Source: Pedobacter kyonggii
GTDB lineage: Bacteria; Bacteroidota; Bacteroidia; Sphingobacteriales; Sphingobacteriaceae
DNA length: 64,000 nt
NCBI RefSeq assembly: GCF_004310665.1
Contig: NZ_SIXF01000003.1
Span: 187,087-251,086 of the forward strand
Direction of reading: 5' to 3'
Part shown: positions 36,865-46,033 of the stretch, one piece after another
Layout: every line of letters starts with the position of its first letter
How positions within the stretch are numbered: the first letter of the stretch is position 1
Position numbers and translations under genes: made by a program
The notes under the pieces: generated by a model
The model's input: the letters and a program-made list of their open reading frames with translations, nothing else
Databases searched by the model: none
Told to the model about the DNA's origin: nothing

Positions 36865-39336
36865 ATGAAGTATTTATTGACCTGTTTTTTATCTTTTTTC
36901 TCTCTCTATGGTTTTTCTCAGCATAACAATAGTTTAAAATTGTGGTATAACAAACCTGCAGAGAAATGGGTAGAGGCTTTACCTGTTGGGAATGGAAGAA
37001 TAGGCGCCATGGTTTTTGGAGGAATAGAACAAGAACTTTTACAGCTTAATGAAAGTACATTGTGGAGCGGCGGCCCAGTAAAAAACGACATAAACCCAGA
37101 AGCTAAAAATTACCTTCCCAAATTACGCGAAGCATTATTAAAAAACGAAAATTATACAGAAGCAAACCAACTGTCTAAAAAGATGCAGGGACTTTATTCA
37201 CAGTCCTATCTGCCAATGGGCGATATAATGATCGAGCACGATTTTGGAAGCTCGAAAGCCGATAACTACTACCGGGATCTGAATCTGAAAAACGGACTGT
37301 CTACTACGCGCTTCACTGTCAATGGTGTAGAGTATACGAGGGAGATTTTTACTTCCGCCCCAGATAACATAATGGTAATCAGAATCAGGGCAAATCAGGT
37401 TGGTAAACTAAAATTTACGGTAGCTGTAAATAGTTTGCTTAATTACCGGTTATCCACGCAGTTTAATAACGAACTTATTGTAAGCGGCAAGGCACCGACC
37501 AATGTAAATCCGTCATATTATAATCCTAAAGGTGTAGAGCCTGTTATTTACGGAGATACGGGCCGATGCAACGGAATGCGGTTTCAATACAGGATAAAAG
37601 CAATAAGCAAAGATGGAAGTGTGAATACGCAAAACGATCATTTGCTCATATCTGGCGCTACCGAAGTATGGTTATATGTAGCTGTGGCCACAAGCTATAA
37701 TGGCTTTGATAAATGTCCGGATAAAGAAGGAAAGGATGAAAATAAACTGGTTTCCGATCTGATTGATAAAGCTTCCAAAAAGACTTATCAACATATTTTT
37801 AATGCACATGTTGCTGATTTTAAAAAATATTTCGACCGGGTATCTTTCCATGTTAGGGATACGCTGGCTAATAATCCTAATGCCAATCTGCCTGCTGATG
37901 AAAGGTTAAAACGATATGCTTCGGGAATTTATGATCCAGGTTTGGAAACACTATATTTTCAATATGGAAGGTACCTGCTAATGTCCTCATCCCGTCCGGG
38001 CGGACCGCCGGCAAATCTTCAGGGAATCTGGAACAAGGAGCTCCGGGCGCCATGGAGTTCAAATTACACGATTAATATCAATACCCAGATGAATTACTGG
38101 CCTGCAGAAATAACCAATCTTTCAGAAATGCATATGCCACTTTTGAACTGGATACAAAGTTTGTCGAAAACTGGAAAAGCAACCGCAAAGGAATTTTACA
38201 ACGCAAACGGTTGGGTTGCACACCACAATTCGGATTTATGGGCTTTAAGCAACCCGGTAGGAGATAGGGGTGCCGGCGACCCTGTTTGGGCGAACTGGGC
38301 AATGGGCGGAAACTGGCTTTGTCAGCATTTGTATGAACATTACCGATATACCGGAGATAAGAAATTCCTTGTCGAAAAGGCCTATCCGGTGATGAAGGGA
38401 GCTGCACTTTTTATACTTGACTGGCTGGTTGAAGACAAGGATGGTTATCTGGTTACCGCGCCCGCAACCTCTCCAGAAAATAAGTTTAAAGATATGGCCG
38501 GAAATCAACAGTCGGTATCTGTGGCAACCACAATGGATATGTCAATTATCAGGGATCTTTTTGCAAACGTGATAGAAGCTGCAAATGTGATAGGTACAGA
38601 TAATACTTTTCGGGATTTACTGATTTCAAAACAAAAGAAACTCTACCCATTAAAGATCGGAAGTAAAGGACAGATCCAGGAATGGTATAAAGATTTCCCC
38701 GAAACGGATATCCATCACCGGCATGCTTCACATCTTTTTGGTTTATACCCGGGCAGGGAGATCTCACCTTTAACACCGGAATATTTTAATGCGGCACGAA
38801 AATCCCTTGAAATACGGGGAGATGATGGGACCGGCTGGAGTAAAGGCTGGAAGATTAACTGGTGGGCAAGACTACAGGATGGCGACCATGCATATAGCCT
38901 GATCCGCCAATTGTTAAACTATGTGGAAACTACTGGTGGCAGTGTTATGGGCGGTGGTACCTATCCGAATTTTTTTGATGCACATCCGCCGTTCCAGATT
39001 GATGGCAACTTTGCCGGTACAGCAGGAATGACTGAAATGCTGATGCAGAGTCACCTCGGCTATATCCAGTTATTGCCAGCATTACCAAAAGCCTGGAATG
39101 AAGGTGAAATAAAAGGCCTTAAGGCCCGGGGGGGATTTGAAATAGCGATTACCTGGAAAAACATGAAGTTGCAGGCAGGGTCGATAAAATCTATAAATGG
39201 GAATGAATGTATTTTGCAGACAGATCTGCCAATAAGGATAAATGGAGCAAAGACCAGCTCCAAAAAAAATACCGGAGGCTACGAGACTAAGTTTAAAACC
39301 AGTAAAAATAAAACGTATCAATTTACCGCTTTATAG
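36865..39336 (+). CDS. GH95 alpha-L-fucosidase (or alpha-L-galactosidase)
   Basis: Exported family 95 glycoside hydrolase, 823 residues, with a signal peptide to about residue 18 (LYGFSQ). The N-terminal sandwich ([26 protein letters not shown]) and the (alpha/alpha)6 barrel are typical. By analogy with the bifidobacterial enzyme AfcA, the Asn pair is Asn404/Asn406 in NINTQMNYW, the general acid Glu538 in TSPEN, and the base-assisting Asp713 in FQIDGNF. It hydrolyses terminal alpha-1,2-L-fucose or L-galactose, as found on xyloglucan and pectin side chains. It is the only obvious hydrolase of the double PUL. Confidence 0.95.
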   Translation: MKYLLTCFLSFFSLYGFSQHNNSLKLWYNKPAEKWVEALPVGNGRIGAMVFGGIEQELLQLNESTLWSGGPVKNDINPEAKNYLPKLREALLKNENYTEANQLSKKMQGLYSQSYLPMGDIMIEHDFGSSKADNYYRDLNLKNGLSTTRFTVNGVEYTREIFTSAPDNIMVIRIRANQVGKLKFTVAVNSLLNYRLSTQFNNELIVSGKAPTNVNPSYYNPKGVEPVIYGDTGRCNGMRFQYRIKAISKDGSVNTQNDHLLISGATEVWLYVAVATSYNGFDKCPDKEGKDENKLVSDLIDKASKKTYQHIFNAHVADFKKYFDRVSFHVRDTLANNPNANLPADERLKRYASGIYDPGLETLYFQYGRYLLMSSSRPGGPPANLQGIWNKELRAPWSSNYTININTQMNYWPAEITNLSEMHMPLLNWIQSLSKTGKATAKEFYNANGWVAHHNSDLWALSNPVGDRGAGDPVWANWAMGGNWLCQHLYEHYRYTGDKKFLVEKAYPVMKGAALFILDWLVEDKDGYLVTAPATSPENKFKDMAGNQQSVSVATTMDMSIIRDLFANVIEAANVIGTDNTFRDLLISKQKKLYPLKIGSKGQIQEWYKDFPETDIHHRHASHLFGLYPGREISPLTPEYFNAARKSLEIRGDDGTGWSKGWKINWWARLQDGDHAYSLIRQLLNYVETTGGSVMGGGTYPNFFDAHPPFQIDGNFAGTAGMTEMLMQSHLGYIQLLPALPKAWNEGEIKGLKARGGFEIAITWKNMKLQAGSIKSINGNECILQTDLPIRINGAKTSSKKNTGGYETKFKTSKNKTYQFTAL

Positions 39337-39485
39337 CAAAAAAATTGCGATAGGTGCGGCCTTAGCTTTTAATTTGAAGACTAGCGCAATAGACCACTGG
39401 CTAAATTAGGCCATTTGCCATATCGTTTTCTGGAATTTAACTGCCTATTTTATTTGAAACATTTTTATCCGGTTGTTCTTTGTCT

Positions 39486-40460
39486 TTAACGTCTCACCTG
39501 ACTTGGAGGAATACCAAACTTTCTCTTGAATGCACTACTAAAGTGCTGCAATGAACAGTAGCCCAATTCAAAAGCAATTTCGGTAGCTTGTTTTTTACCT
39601 TCGAGCAGATCATTTTTTGAAAGATCTAAACGTAAGTCAGATAAATAAGAAAAAGCTGTCTGATTAAACATTTCTTTAAATCCCCGCTTGAGTTTATATT
39701 CATTTATCCCCACTATTTTTGCCAATTCTACCAGCGTTGGTGGGGATTCAATATTTTTAACCAAATAATCACGGGCAAATACAATTCGTTCTTTGTCGTA
39801 ATCATGTTTTATGTATTCAGATTTTGAGTTTTGAAAGTTATTAAACGATTCGGCTTGCAAAACAAGTAGTTCAATCGTTTTCGAAAGAAGAAATAACCGC
39901 TTTAACCCATTTGTATAATCACAGTTCAAAATTGAATTAATACAGGTTTGTAAGGGCAGATCAATATTTAGATTAGAATTTGAAAAAGCTACAGGTGTTC
40001 CCGAAACTATTTTCTCCGCAAACTGCTTAAGTGAGTCATTTCCATCTTTTGACATCTTCAAAAAAGAATCCTTCGCAAATTGAATCATAAATGATTTCAT
40101 CCGCAACTCATCAAACTTCATTTTACCTTCAGCACTGGTGCCATAGAATAAATTATGCTGATTTCCATTCAACTCAAAAGAATTTCTCATCCCATCATGT
40201 TTTATTGAAGTCCTTCCCTGCAAATTAAAGTGCATGGTTACTAATTCTGTATCTCCTCTCCAATCCAGTTCTGTTGGTCTATCCAGATCGGTTTCGGAAT
40301 ATAGAATCTTGATACCATCAAAAAGCCATTGTTTTGCCGTTAATTGCCCAAAAGGGATGTTTATTTTAAAGGTATCTTCTTTAAAACCGTGATTATTAAA
40401 ATCATTTTCATCAAAGGCCGTTTTAAATGCCTTTTTATCATTTTTTAATTCAAACCCCAT
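39486..40460 (-). CDS. AraC family transcriptional regulator
   Basis: DNA-binding regulator of 324 residues. The C-terminal ~100 residues hold the two helix-turn-helix motifs (LVELAKIVGINEYKLKRGF, and AFELGYCSLQHFSSAFKRKF with the terminal GIPPSQVRR). The N-terminal domain (~1-200) is unlike the sugar-cupin type and resembles Bacteroidota AraC proteins with undefined ligands. It is transcribed away from the membrane protein/monooxygenase pair across a 291-bp gap, so it is the likely regulator of that pair. It converges with the GH95 gene. Confidence 0.9.
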   Translation of the reverse strand: MGFELKNDKKAFKTAFDENDFNNHGFKEDTFKINIPFGQLTAKQWLFDGIKILYSETDLDRPTELDWRGDTELVTMHFNLQGRTSIKHDGMRNSFELNGNQHNLFYGTSAEGKMKFDELRMKSFMIQFAKDSFLKMSKDGNDSLKQFAEKIVSGTPVAFSNSNLNIDLPLQTCINSILNCDYTNGLKRLFLLSKTIELLVLQAESFNNFQNSKSEYIKHDYDKERIVFARDYLVKNIESPPTLVELAKIVGINEYKLKRGFKEMFNQTAFSYLSDLRLDLSKNDLLEGKKQATEIAFELGYCSLQHFSSAFKRKFGIPPSQVRR

Positions 40461-40751
40461 TGCTCCCTAATATATCAGTTTAACTCCTTTTTTTACAAGC
40501 TCATCTTTTGATTGTGCGATAATTTTGCATCATAAGGTATGTACGGAATATATAAAATCGAAGTTAGAAAAAATTCCATAGCCTAATGATTACCCCAAAT
40601 GATAAAATGGAAATATAAAAGTATATGACAATAAAGCAATTGAAATTAATCAATTGGGAGATGGGCCTATTTATTACTCAGGAAATGCTGTGCTGTGTGA
40701 TATAAATAAAGAGGAGAAGGTGAACACATTTAGCAACGATAATTTTTAAAC

Positions 40752-41249
40752 ATGGAAAATACACACCAATACTCGAAAGCCACCCAATGGCTATTTTGTT
40801 CCATCTGTGCTTACTTTATAATGAACGGCGCTCAGGTATGGGAAACTGCGCTAATGGTTCCTGCGTGGACAGCAGCCCCGCCTTCCTCATTAATTTTTTT
40901 TCAAAAACCCTATGGCTTGGATTTTAAAGTGTTCTGGATAATAGTACATGGGATACATGAAATAATATTTATTACAGCTTTAATTTTTAACTGGAAGATA
41001 AAGAAACGCAGAAGGTTGATTGTATTGGTTCTTGTCGGACATATTGCAGTCAGGGTATGGACATTAATGTATTTCGCGCCAACTATCATGGAATTCAAGC
41101 GGATGCCCTATAGCAATACTGTTAATATATTCCTGCAAGAAAAAGCAGCACAATGGCGCAATTTAAATTATGTGAGGGTGGCGATATTTTTTGTGCTAAA
41201 CTTTTTACTGATATCAGGATTAAAAATAAAAGAGAAAAACAATGAATAA
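40752..41249 (+). CDS. Small four-helix membrane protein of unknown function
   Basis: Protein of 165 residues with about four hydrophobic segments (near residues 10-30, 55-78, 86-106 and 140-158). Charged or polar marks include VHGIHE in the second helix and VGHIAVRVW in the third, reminiscent of small integral proteins annotated only as hypothetical. I do not recognise a family. Its end overlaps the start of the monooxygenase gene by 8 bp, so the two are co-translated and probably act together, perhaps on a membrane-permeable substrate (inference). Confidence 0.75.
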   Translation: MENTHQYSKATQWLFCSICAYFIMNGAQVWETALMVPAWTAAPPSSLIFFQKPYGLDFKVFWIIVHGIHEIIFITALIFNWKIKKRRRLIVLVLVGHIAVRVWTLMYFAPTIMEFKRMPYSNTVNIFLQEKAAQWRNLNYVRVAIFFVLNFLLISGLKIKEKNNE

Positions 41250-42426
41250 AAAAGCAATAATAATTGGTGCAGGTGTTGCAGGGCCAATACTGGCTTTACA
41301 ACTAAAAAAAATAGGTTTTGATTCTGAAATATTTGAATCGAGATCAGAAGACAATACAAAAGAAGGAGCCTTTTTGGGACTTACCCCCAATGGTTTGAAT
41401 GTATTGAAAGAATTTGTTGATTTGAGGATGCTCAAAGATGACTATACGCCCGGTTCAATAAAATTTTTCAATTCCAAAGGAAAACAGATAGCAGAACTGG
41501 GTACAGCTTATCAGAAACAGCAATACGGTGTAGAAACATTGCAGTTAAAACGGGAAAATCTTAATAAATATGCCCGGATAGCAGCAGCTGATGCCGACAT
41601 AAAAATAGGATATGATAAGAAATTTATAGGCTATGATGAAACAAATGACCAGGTAACAGCGCATTTTACTGATGGAACTATGGCGACTGGTGATATTATG
41701 ATTGGCTGTGATGGAATGTTTTCCGAGGTTAGAAACCAGTTGTTTCCGGAAGTCTCTGCAATCAAGTACACAAAGCTCATCTCTACCGGTGGTTATGCTA
41801 AGATTCCCGAACTTTCAGAGCCCTTGGATTCAATACGGATGACCTTTGGAGAAAGGGGGTTTTTTGCCTATTCTGTTTCTGACAAAGGGGAAGTCTGGTG
41901 GTTCAATAATTATTTTAGAGAACAGCAGCCAAAGCCACAGGAAATAGAGAAAACATTAAAAACTGAAATTCAGGACCATTTAGTAAATGTTCATAAAAAT
42001 GATGATCCTTTATTCTCCAAAATAATCAGAAACAGCCACGAGATTATTGCCTATCCTATTTATGATGTGCCCAAGCTTTCGCATTGGTATAAAGGCAGAG
42101 TCTGTCTTATTGGAGACGCTGCACATGGTATTTCTCCACATATCGGTCAAGGAGCATCACTGGCATTAGAAGATACTGTTGTAATTGCGGAGCTGTTAAA
42201 ATTACATGAAGACTATAGAACTGCATTTCAGATTTTCCAGGCCAAACGCCAGCCCAGGGTAGAAAAAGTAATAAAAAGCGCCAGAAAAGTGGGCGGTACT
42301 AAAACAAAAACAAACCCGATAGCAGCGTGGTTCCGCGACCGCTTAATTGGGGTCTTTATTGGCAAACAAATTCAACAGCTTGATTGGATTTATGGCTGGA
42401 CTTATTCAGATAAGAATAACAGTTAG
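41242..42426 (+). CDS. FAD-dependent class A monooxygenase (TetX/PHBH-like)
   Basis: Flavoprotein hydroxylase of 394 residues. The N-terminal Rossmann motif is AIIIGAGVAGPILALQLKK with acidic strand end EIFES. The DG region is IMIGCDGMFSEVR, and the second FAD motif GDAAHGISPHIGQGASLALED is complete. Such enzymes use NAD(P)H and O2 to hydroxylate aromatic or polycyclic compounds; relatives include antibiotic-inactivating TetX, but substrate residues cannot be judged here. It is cytoplasmic, with no signal peptide. It is paired with the membrane protein upstream and a divergent AraC regulator, suggesting an inducible detoxification cassette. Confidence 0.92.
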   Translation: MNKKAIIIGAGVAGPILALQLKKIGFDSEIFESRSEDNTKEGAFLGLTPNGLNVLKEFVDLRMLKDDYTPGSIKFFNSKGKQIAELGTAYQKQQYGVETLQLKRENLNKYARIAAADADIKIGYDKKFIGYDETNDQVTAHFTDGTMATGDIMIGCDGMFSEVRNQLFPEVSAIKYTKLISTGGYAKIPELSEPLDSIRMTFGERGFFAYSVSDKGEVWWFNNYFREQQPKPQEIEKTLKTEIQDHLVNVHKNDDPLFSKIIRNSHEIIAYPIYDVPKLSHWYKGRVCLIGDAAHGISPHIGQGASLALEDTVVIAELLKLHEDYRTAFQIFQAKRQPRVEKVIKSARKVGGTKTKTNPIAAWFRDRLIGVFIGKQIQQLDWIYGWTYSDKNNS

Positions 42427-42514
42427 TACAAGAGCATCAGATAGAATCTAAATTTAAAAAGTATAGACTCTGTTTTAGTGTTAAAATATTGTTTATGAGT
42501 TGTTTATGTCTATT

Positions 42515-42745
42515 TTGTATTTCCGTCTAACTAGGCCATAGCACCGTATCCCCGTTCTACTTAAATCCGGCCTAACAAATTTTTCGGGCTGCACTACCCA
42601 AGCCAACCTACTAGCTTCGAAAGAAAAATTTTCAGCCGGTGTTTTTTGTTTCTTTTTGACGCCAAAAAGAAAGAAGCCTGTCCGGCTAGGACTAATAAAA
42701 TACCCCGTCCTTAGGACATCCCTCTGAAAGAGGGGAATTACTATA
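42515..42745. repeat. Dispersed-repeat-like element with nested hairpins
   Basis: This non-coding stretch lies in the 555-bp gap before the next gene. It contains a 10-bp perfect stem (TTTCTTTTTG at 42649-42658 with 42663-42672, 4-nt loop) enclosed by an AGCCGG/CCGGCT pair (42634-42639, 42682-42687), and a second 6-bp hairpin (42720-42734). The whole looks like an interspersed element of Sphingobacteria. Only one copy is in the window, so its boundaries are approximate. Confidence 0.5.
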
Positions 42746-42981
42746 TAACAAGACCAATAATTAAATGTCATTTATATTGATTTTTATACAATAAATTATT
42801 CCTCAGGATGATAATTCTAACAGTCTCTTTTAGTTTAAAATTGCTTAAGTAGACTGAAAAGAAGGATTTTATATGCTCGATTCCGACAAATATAATTTTA
42901 TAATGATCCGTGTTAGTAGTCCCGATAAAGTTTAAAAATGCAAAATTGAATGCTGATAATATCACATCATGAAGATTCTTC

Positions 42982-43872
42982 CTAAGCGTTAATTTCAAGC
43001 TTATATCCTTTACCCCTTATAACAACAATGTTGATATTTGGATCGAGCTCCAGTTTTTTTCTAAGTTTTGATATGAACATATCCAAACTTCGGCCCACGA
43101 TAACACCTTCGTCTTCCCATATCTCTTTTTGCAGTCGGTTTCTCTCTATAGTTTCATTTGGAGACAGCGCGAAGATGAGCAGTAACCGTGTTTCAGTCCC
43201 GGTTAAGTCTGTCATCTTTTCATTGATGATGAGCTTACGATTTTTCGCATCGAACAACACTGAGCCTAAAGTGAACATATTAGTATGCTGATCGTTAGAC
43301 AAGGCTCTTCGTGGCTTAACAGATCTAAAAAAAATAAACCCAACAAATGCTAAAAATGACAAGCTGCCAAAAAGATATCCCTTCTTTGCGGAATTTATAC
43401 CTGTCGGTTTGAATTTGATGTTGATCATATAACATGCTTTGGGCTGCTTTCTTCCTATGCATGTTACAATATCATTTTTTTTGTTTTTTGATATCGCGTA
43501 TCCATAAGCTACACTGGCATTGCCACAGTTTAGTACGTTAACAATATAATCACTTGCGAACGGGTCTTTTGCCAATAAACGCTGAGTCGTATTTACCAGG
43601 GAATCGGCTTGAAAAGCTAGATCTTTCTCAAACGTGATCTGGTATTCATTTTCAGCGATCTTTTTTATGGGAAGAACCCTCGATATACTGTCGCCCGACT
43701 GGAGGAGTAGTTCGTGCCCGATCCGGCGGAGCAAAACTTCCCTTCTGGAAATATCAAAGTCGTCACTGCCCGTCATACTGAAAGCTACGCAGATTACAGA
43801 AATAAACGAGAGTAATACTAAACCGAACAGGTATTTGTGCTTCCCATAGAAGAGATTTCGAATAAAATCCAT
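42982..43872 (-). CDS. Membrane-anchored winged-helix transcriptional regulator
   Basis: Protein of 296 residues with a transmembrane helix at ~12-33, an extracytoplasmic domain (~34-163, containing a CGNASVAYGY segment and another Cys in CIGRK), a second transmembrane helix at ~166-185 and a C-terminal OmpR/PhoB-type winged helix (~198-295: LTGTETRLLLIFALSPNE, VGRSLDMFISKLRKKL, VIRGKGYKLEI). It has no receiver domain. The layout is like ToxR/CadC one-component membrane regulators, but with the DNA-binding domain at the C-terminus and two membrane passes. Its target is not evident from the neighbours. Confidence 0.85.
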   Translation of the reverse strand: MDFIRNLFYGKHKYLFGLVLLSFISVICVAFSMTGSDDFDISRREVLLRRIGHELLLQSGDSISRVLPIKKIAENEYQITFEKDLAFQADSLVNTTQRLLAKDPFASDYIVNVLNCGNASVAYGYAISKNKKNDIVTCIGRKQPKACYMINIKFKPTGINSAKKGYLFGSLSFLAFVGFIFFRSVKPRRALSNDQHTNMFTLGSVLFDAKNRKLIINEKMTDLTGTETRLLLIFALSPNETIERNRLQKEIWEDEGVIVGRSLDMFISKLRKKLELDPNINIVVIRGKGYKLEINA

Positions 43873-43972
43873 TTGTCAAGTTTTAATTTACAAAGTTTAC
43901 ATTTTTATTTGCAATCCTGATTCTTCAGACGGAAAGATATCAAAGTAATTTCGATGAATCAATTTTAATAGG

Positions 43973-44172
43973 ATATTAGGGATCACCCACCCTGTACTTT
44001 CCCAGTCAAAATATAAGTTAAGAACGGAACTGTTAAAGCAATTGGCAAGCTGGTCATTGATCGAACAAAATGGAGCCTCAGGTATAAATCAGGCAAGTTC
44101 TATGATCTTTTAGCTGATCAAACCATGTCGGATTCTATTGAATTCAATATAAAGATTGTAGCAAAAAAATAA
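43973..44172 (+). pseudogene. Decayed C-terminal fragment of a YceI-family protein
   Basis: Translation of 44017-44172 gives an open 51-codon end with NGTVKAIGKLVIDRTKW and RYKSGKFYDLL, which matches the C-terminal strand pattern of Bacteroidota YceI lipocalin-like proteins. Just upstream, at 43973-43996, another frame reads ILGITHPV, the preceding YceI strand, with a stop and frame changes between them. The N-terminal two thirds are absent, as upstream lies the regulator's start region. The fragment keeps its terminator. Confidence 0.75.
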
Positions 44173-44178
44173 ATAGCT

Positions 44179-44214
44179 AAAAAAGGCAGTTTTCAAATCG
44201 AAATTGCCTTTTTT
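44179..44214 (+). terminator. Rho-independent terminator of the YceI relic
   Basis: A 14-bp stem (44179-44192 with 44201-44214, core AAAAAAGGCA/TGCCTTTTTT, one G-U) with an 8-nt loop ends in six T residues, 6 bp after the relic's stop codon. Confidence 0.8.
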
Positions 44215-44406
44215 ATTGCCTTGTTACGCTGTAAAGAAGTATATCAAAATTAAATTCTGTTTGTGAATTTTGATTGATGATACATCTTTTTTTGTGTTGA
44301 TTCTTCTCAAATCCCCGTCTGTAACGTTTCTAACATTAACATTTTCTTAATATCTATACAACCTTAACGGCATCTTACGCAAATACCTTCGCGTAAAAAT
44401 AATTTT

Positions 44407-45762
44407 ATGAAGAAAATAGTATCCTTAATTGCATTATTCTGGCTTTCGGCAGGGCATTTATCTGCTCAAGAAAACCATGTAGTATTGATCAGTATAGATG
44501 GTTTACGTCCCGAATTTTATCTCGATCCACAATGGGGCATGGTTAATGTGCGCCAGGGGATGAAAGGCGGCTCATATGCCGAAGGAGTACGCGGTAGTTT
44601 TCCTACGGTTACCTATCCGTCCCATACCACAATAGTGAGTGGTGTATTGCCAGCAAAACATGGTATTTATTACAACACACCTGTTGAGCCTTTAGGTATC
44701 TCAGGTAAATGGTTCTGGTATTATAAAGACATTAAAGTACCTACAATATGGACTGCTGCTAAAGATGCAGGTTTAACTACCGCAGGTGTAAGCTGGCCGG
44801 TAACTGTTGGTGCACCAATCGATTATAATCTGCCTGAGTATGTAATCCTTCCAAAGGATAAAGGGGAGAAAAAAGATGAAATCAAAGCCATGTCGCAGGA
44901 GTCCAATCCAAAAGAACTTTTTCAGGAAATTCAGGATAATGCTATTGGTAAGTTTGGCGAGTATGGAGCTTCTATTGATTTCTACACTAGCGACCAAAAC
45001 AAGTCAAGAATGGCTGCCTATATCCTGAAACGTTACAAACCCGCTTTTTTAGCCTTGCACATTGCTCTCCTAGATCATTTTGAGCATGAGGAAGGTCGAG
45101 ATGGCGATAAAGTAAGGTCGGCCATTGTTGGTGCAGATGTGGCCGTTAAAACCATTATGGATGCGGCAGAGGCTGCGGGTATTAGTAAGAACACCACATT
45201 TATCATCACAGGTGATCACGGTTTTGTTGATATTCATACACAGTTTAAGCCTAATGTGATGCTCGCCAGGTTAGGGTTGTACAATGGTGAAAACAAAGAA
45301 GCCTGGAAAGCCTATTTTCAGCAAAGTGGAGGTTCTTCATTTTTACACCTCAAAGACCCTAAAGACAAAGCATCTTTAGGGAAAATCAGACAGGCATTAA
45401 CACAGCTTCCTGATGGGATCCAAAGGATGTTCCATGTACTGGATAAAGATGCAATAAGCAAAGCACAAGGTGATCCTAATGCTTTTATGGCTTTAGCCGC
45501 CAATCAAGGTTTTAGTTTTGGTGCTTCTGCCGAAGGTGAGATGCTTGCTCCAGTAAGCGGTGGTACACATGGTTATTTGCCTACCGATTTCAAAGAAATA
45601 CAAACAGGTTTTGTTGTTTTTGGTAAAGGTATTAAAATGGGTACTGTATTGCCTATAATCGGACAAGAAGATATAGCGCCATTAATTGCAAAATTGTTAA
45701 ATCTGAACCTTAAAACAGACGGTGTTTTATATCCTGGTTTAATTGCTCCGGTAAAAAAATAA
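44407..45762 (+). CDS. Exported type I phosphodiesterase/nucleotide pyrophosphatase family protein
   Basis: Alkaline phosphatase superfamily enzyme of the NPP type, 451 residues, exported by a signal peptide ending near residue 21 (GHLSAQ). The metal-binding Asp31 is in LISIDGLRPEF, the nucleophile Thr69 in FPTVTYPSHTT followed by IVSGVLPAKHGI, further ligands in ALLDHFEHEEG and ITGDHGFVDIH, and a final His in GGTHGYLP. These bind two zinc ions and cleave phosphodiester or pyrophosphate bonds of nucleotides or phospholipid head groups in the periplasm. It appears to be transcribed alone; a palindromic repeat follows. Confidence 0.93.
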   Translation: MKKIVSLIALFWLSAGHLSAQENHVVLISIDGLRPEFYLDPQWGMVNVRQGMKGGSYAEGVRGSFPTVTYPSHTTIVSGVLPAKHGIYYNTPVEPLGISGKWFWYYKDIKVPTIWTAAKDAGLTTAGVSWPVTVGAPIDYNLPEYVILPKDKGEKKDEIKAMSQESNPKELFQEIQDNAIGKFGEYGASIDFYTSDQNKSRMAAYILKRYKPAFLALHIALLDHFEHEEGRDGDKVRSAIVGADVAVKTIMDAAEAAGISKNTTFIITGDHGFVDIHTQFKPNVMLARLGLYNGENKEAWKAYFQQSGGSSFLHLKDPKDKASLGKIRQALTQLPDGIQRMFHVLDKDAISKAQGDPNAFMALAANQGFSFGASAEGEMLAPVSGGTHGYLPTDFKEIQTGFVVFGKGIKMGTVLPIIGQEDIAPLIAKLLNLNLKTDGVLYPGLIAPVKK

Positions 45763-45792
45763 TACACTTTATCTGTCTATATCATAATTATT

Positions 45793-45941
45793 CGTCATTG
45801 CGAGGAGGCTTTTTCAGCCAAGGAAGCAATCTTACAACGATCGCTACCAGCTTGCGCTTTAAGATTATTCATTTTTGCAGTTGCTTTTAAAGGCATTCAT
45901 GAGCTCACTCCGTTCGGTTATCTTCGTACCTCGCAATGACG
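45793..45941. repeat. Dispersed palindromic repeat, family A, copy 1
   Basis: The outer arms CGTCATTGCGAGG (45793-45805) and CCTCGCAATGACG (45929-45941) are perfect complements. Inside, GAAGCAATCTTACAACGATC is shared with copy 2 at 50230-50314. The internal part is longer and more degenerate than in copy 2. It lies between the phosphodiesterase gene and an AraC gene. Confidence 0.8.
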
Positions 45942-46033
45942 ATTTTTCTTTTAGATCGGTACAGGTAGCACCTCATTCTATTTTATTCCATCATACATTT
46001 CCCATTTTACATCCTAAATGGTAATTTTCCCCA

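Noticed and set aside
40520-40527. Match to the Bacteroidota -7 promoter element TAnnTTTG (also at 46986-46993 before the amidohydrolase)
   Set aside because: Six fixed bases are expected many times by chance in 64 kb, and neither has a well-placed -33 TTTG, so they were not listed as promoters.
42768-42998. 76-codon open frame on the minus strand after the membrane regulator gene
   Set aside because: It overlaps the regulator's end by 17 bp, has a low-complexity hydrophobic composition, and shows no recognisable motif; chance is likely in AT-rich sequence.
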